Virus record (IMG/VR): IMGVR_UViG_3300035703_000111
Span: 1 to 57,432 of that record
Source of the DNA: a virus
Length of the DNA: 57,432 nt
Reading direction: 5' to 3' (one strand)
Of the stretch, positions 57,049 to 57,432 are shown in pieces (the first letter of the stretch is position 1; the number at the start of each line of letters is the position of its first letter). The notes below the pieces were generated by a model. The model had not been told where the DNA came from, did no database searches, and worked only from the letters and a program-made list of their open reading frames with translations. The position numbers and the translations under genes are program-made.

Positions 57049-57071
57049 GACACTTTCCAAACTGTCCACTT

Positions 57072-57099
57072 AACCTCACAGAGCGATCTGTGAGGTTTT
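57072..57099 (+). terminator. Intrinsic terminator closing the fibre region
   Basis: AACCTCACAG (57072-57081) and CTGTGAGGTT (57088-57097) pair perfectly around a 6-base loop, ending in TTTT. A second small inverted repeat, GGACA/TGTCC, lies just upstream (57050-57069). Confidence 0.82.
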
Positions 57100-57126
57100 A
57101 TAGTAGCCAAAGAAATCTGAAGACTG

Positions 57127-57231
57127 ATGAGGTACTCCAACCTAGACCGACTGATTTTTGTTGGATCTTTTGTGTGGACTCTACACTGGGCATCAAAAGT
57201 ATCTGAAGTTGTCCTTAAATCTTTGTTCTGA
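57127..57231 (+). CDS. Micro-ORF, 34-aa partly hydrophobic peptide
   Basis: Starts MRYSNLDRLIFVGSFVWTLH and ends VLKSLF. The middle is hydrophobic enough for a membrane-associated helix. Its TGA overlaps the ATG of the next gene (TGATG), the main support for it being real. No strong ribosome site. Confidence 0.4.
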   Translation: MRYSNLDRLIFVGSFVWTLHWASKVSEVVLKSLF

Positions 57232-57432
57232 TGTACTGCCTTGATATTACAGGATATGGTGCTCGTAAGAGACGCGCAGAAGACTCTGTGGCTTGGTTTC
57301 TAAACAAGTACCTACCACGACACCACATCTATATTGAAATGCTTCACAGAGGTCTTTTGCGTGAAGGTGTATATGGATGGTGTAGTGTAACTGATTGTGA
57401 CTGGAGACCAAGAAGTTTTCTCATAGAGATTC
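57231..57432 (+). CDS. Conserved hypothetical protein, truncated by window end
   Basis: Only the first 67 codons are visible: YCLDITGYGARKRRAEDSVA, WFLNKYLPRHHIYIEMLHRG, then CSVTDCDWRPRSFLIEI. The HH pair and the RPRSFLIEI strand resemble a cyanophage family with a possible metallopeptidase-like fold (later motifs would lie beyond the window). Assignment tentative. Coupled to the upstream micro-ORF. Confidence 0.55.
   Translation, partial: MYCLDITGYGARKRRAEDSVAWFLNKYLPRHHIYIEMLHRGLLREGVYGWCSVTDCDWRPRSFLIEI

Noticed and set aside
1-57432. Photosynthesis genes (psbA, psbD, hli) expected in many cyanophages
   Set aside because: None are recognisable in this window; they may lie elsewhere in the genome.

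Overview
The window is a contiguous piece of a T4-like cyanophage genome (a cyanomyovirus of marine Synechococcus or Prochlorococcus). The evidence is the mix of recognisable T4 core genes (33, 59, 32, 4, 53, 48, 54, 26, 5) with genes typical of cyanophages (speD, thyX, phoH, a cyanobacterial DUF1825-like gene, a glutamine riboswitch with micro-ORFs), AT-rich dense coding, T4-type late promoter motifs (TATAAATA and variants) beside host-like sigma70 promoters (TTGACA-17-TATAAT), and a very long tail-fibre region. I ran no database search; family names come from motif recognition.

Layout. (1) 1-7.2 kb, plus strand: small conserved phage genes, speD, a four-Cys mini-protein, a glutamine-II (Downstream-peptide) riboswitch followed by four overlapping micro-ORFs, a terminator that overlaps the next promoter, thyX, an FmdB-like mini-protein, phoH, a PD-(D/E)XK nuclease, late-transcription co-activator gp33, helicase loader gp59 and a DUF1825-like gene. 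(2) 7.2-12.7 kb: minus-strand gp4 pair, plus-strand gp32, minus-strand gp53-gp48, divergent from gp54. (3) 12.7-24.5 kb, plus: gp26 with a probable -1 frameshift into a small downstream ORF, two tape-measure/hub-like proteins (the second with RlpA-like and M23-like domains), a gp27-like hub protein, gp5 OB-domain protein without lysozyme, a separate spike-like protein and two paralogous structural proteins. (4) 24.5-27.5 kb: a small-gene island with its own sigma70 promoter: HNH endonuclease, tRNA-Leu(UAA), tRNA-Thr(UGU), a 2OG-Fe(II) oxygenase and a Mom-like protein. (5) 27.5-57 kb: tail-fibre/adhesin region, with a 1989-aa beta-helical protein, fibres with S74 self-cleaving chaperone ends, three copies of a cassette built around a glycine-rich adhesin, and between copies one and two a seven-gene cargo module (three 2OG oxygenases, NodU-type carbamoyltransferase, GT9-like transferase, DUF6165, sulfotransferase) led by a near-consensus sigma70 promoter. 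The window ends inside a further small gene.

How it works together. Early/middle genes supply nucleotides, polyamine and replication/late-transcription factors. gp33 would let host polymerase read the late promoters that precede most baseplate and fibre genes. The baseplate genes form hub, wedge and tube initiator. The fibre region supplies interchangeable receptor-binding parts. The cargo module probably modifies a small molecule or surface glycan during infection.

The most notable points are the glutamine-riboswitch micro-ORF cluster, the gp26 frameshift signal, the hub protein with a degenerate M23 domain, the sigma70-driven glycan/carbamoyl/sulfo module embedded among late fibre genes, and the thrice-repeated adhesin cassette.
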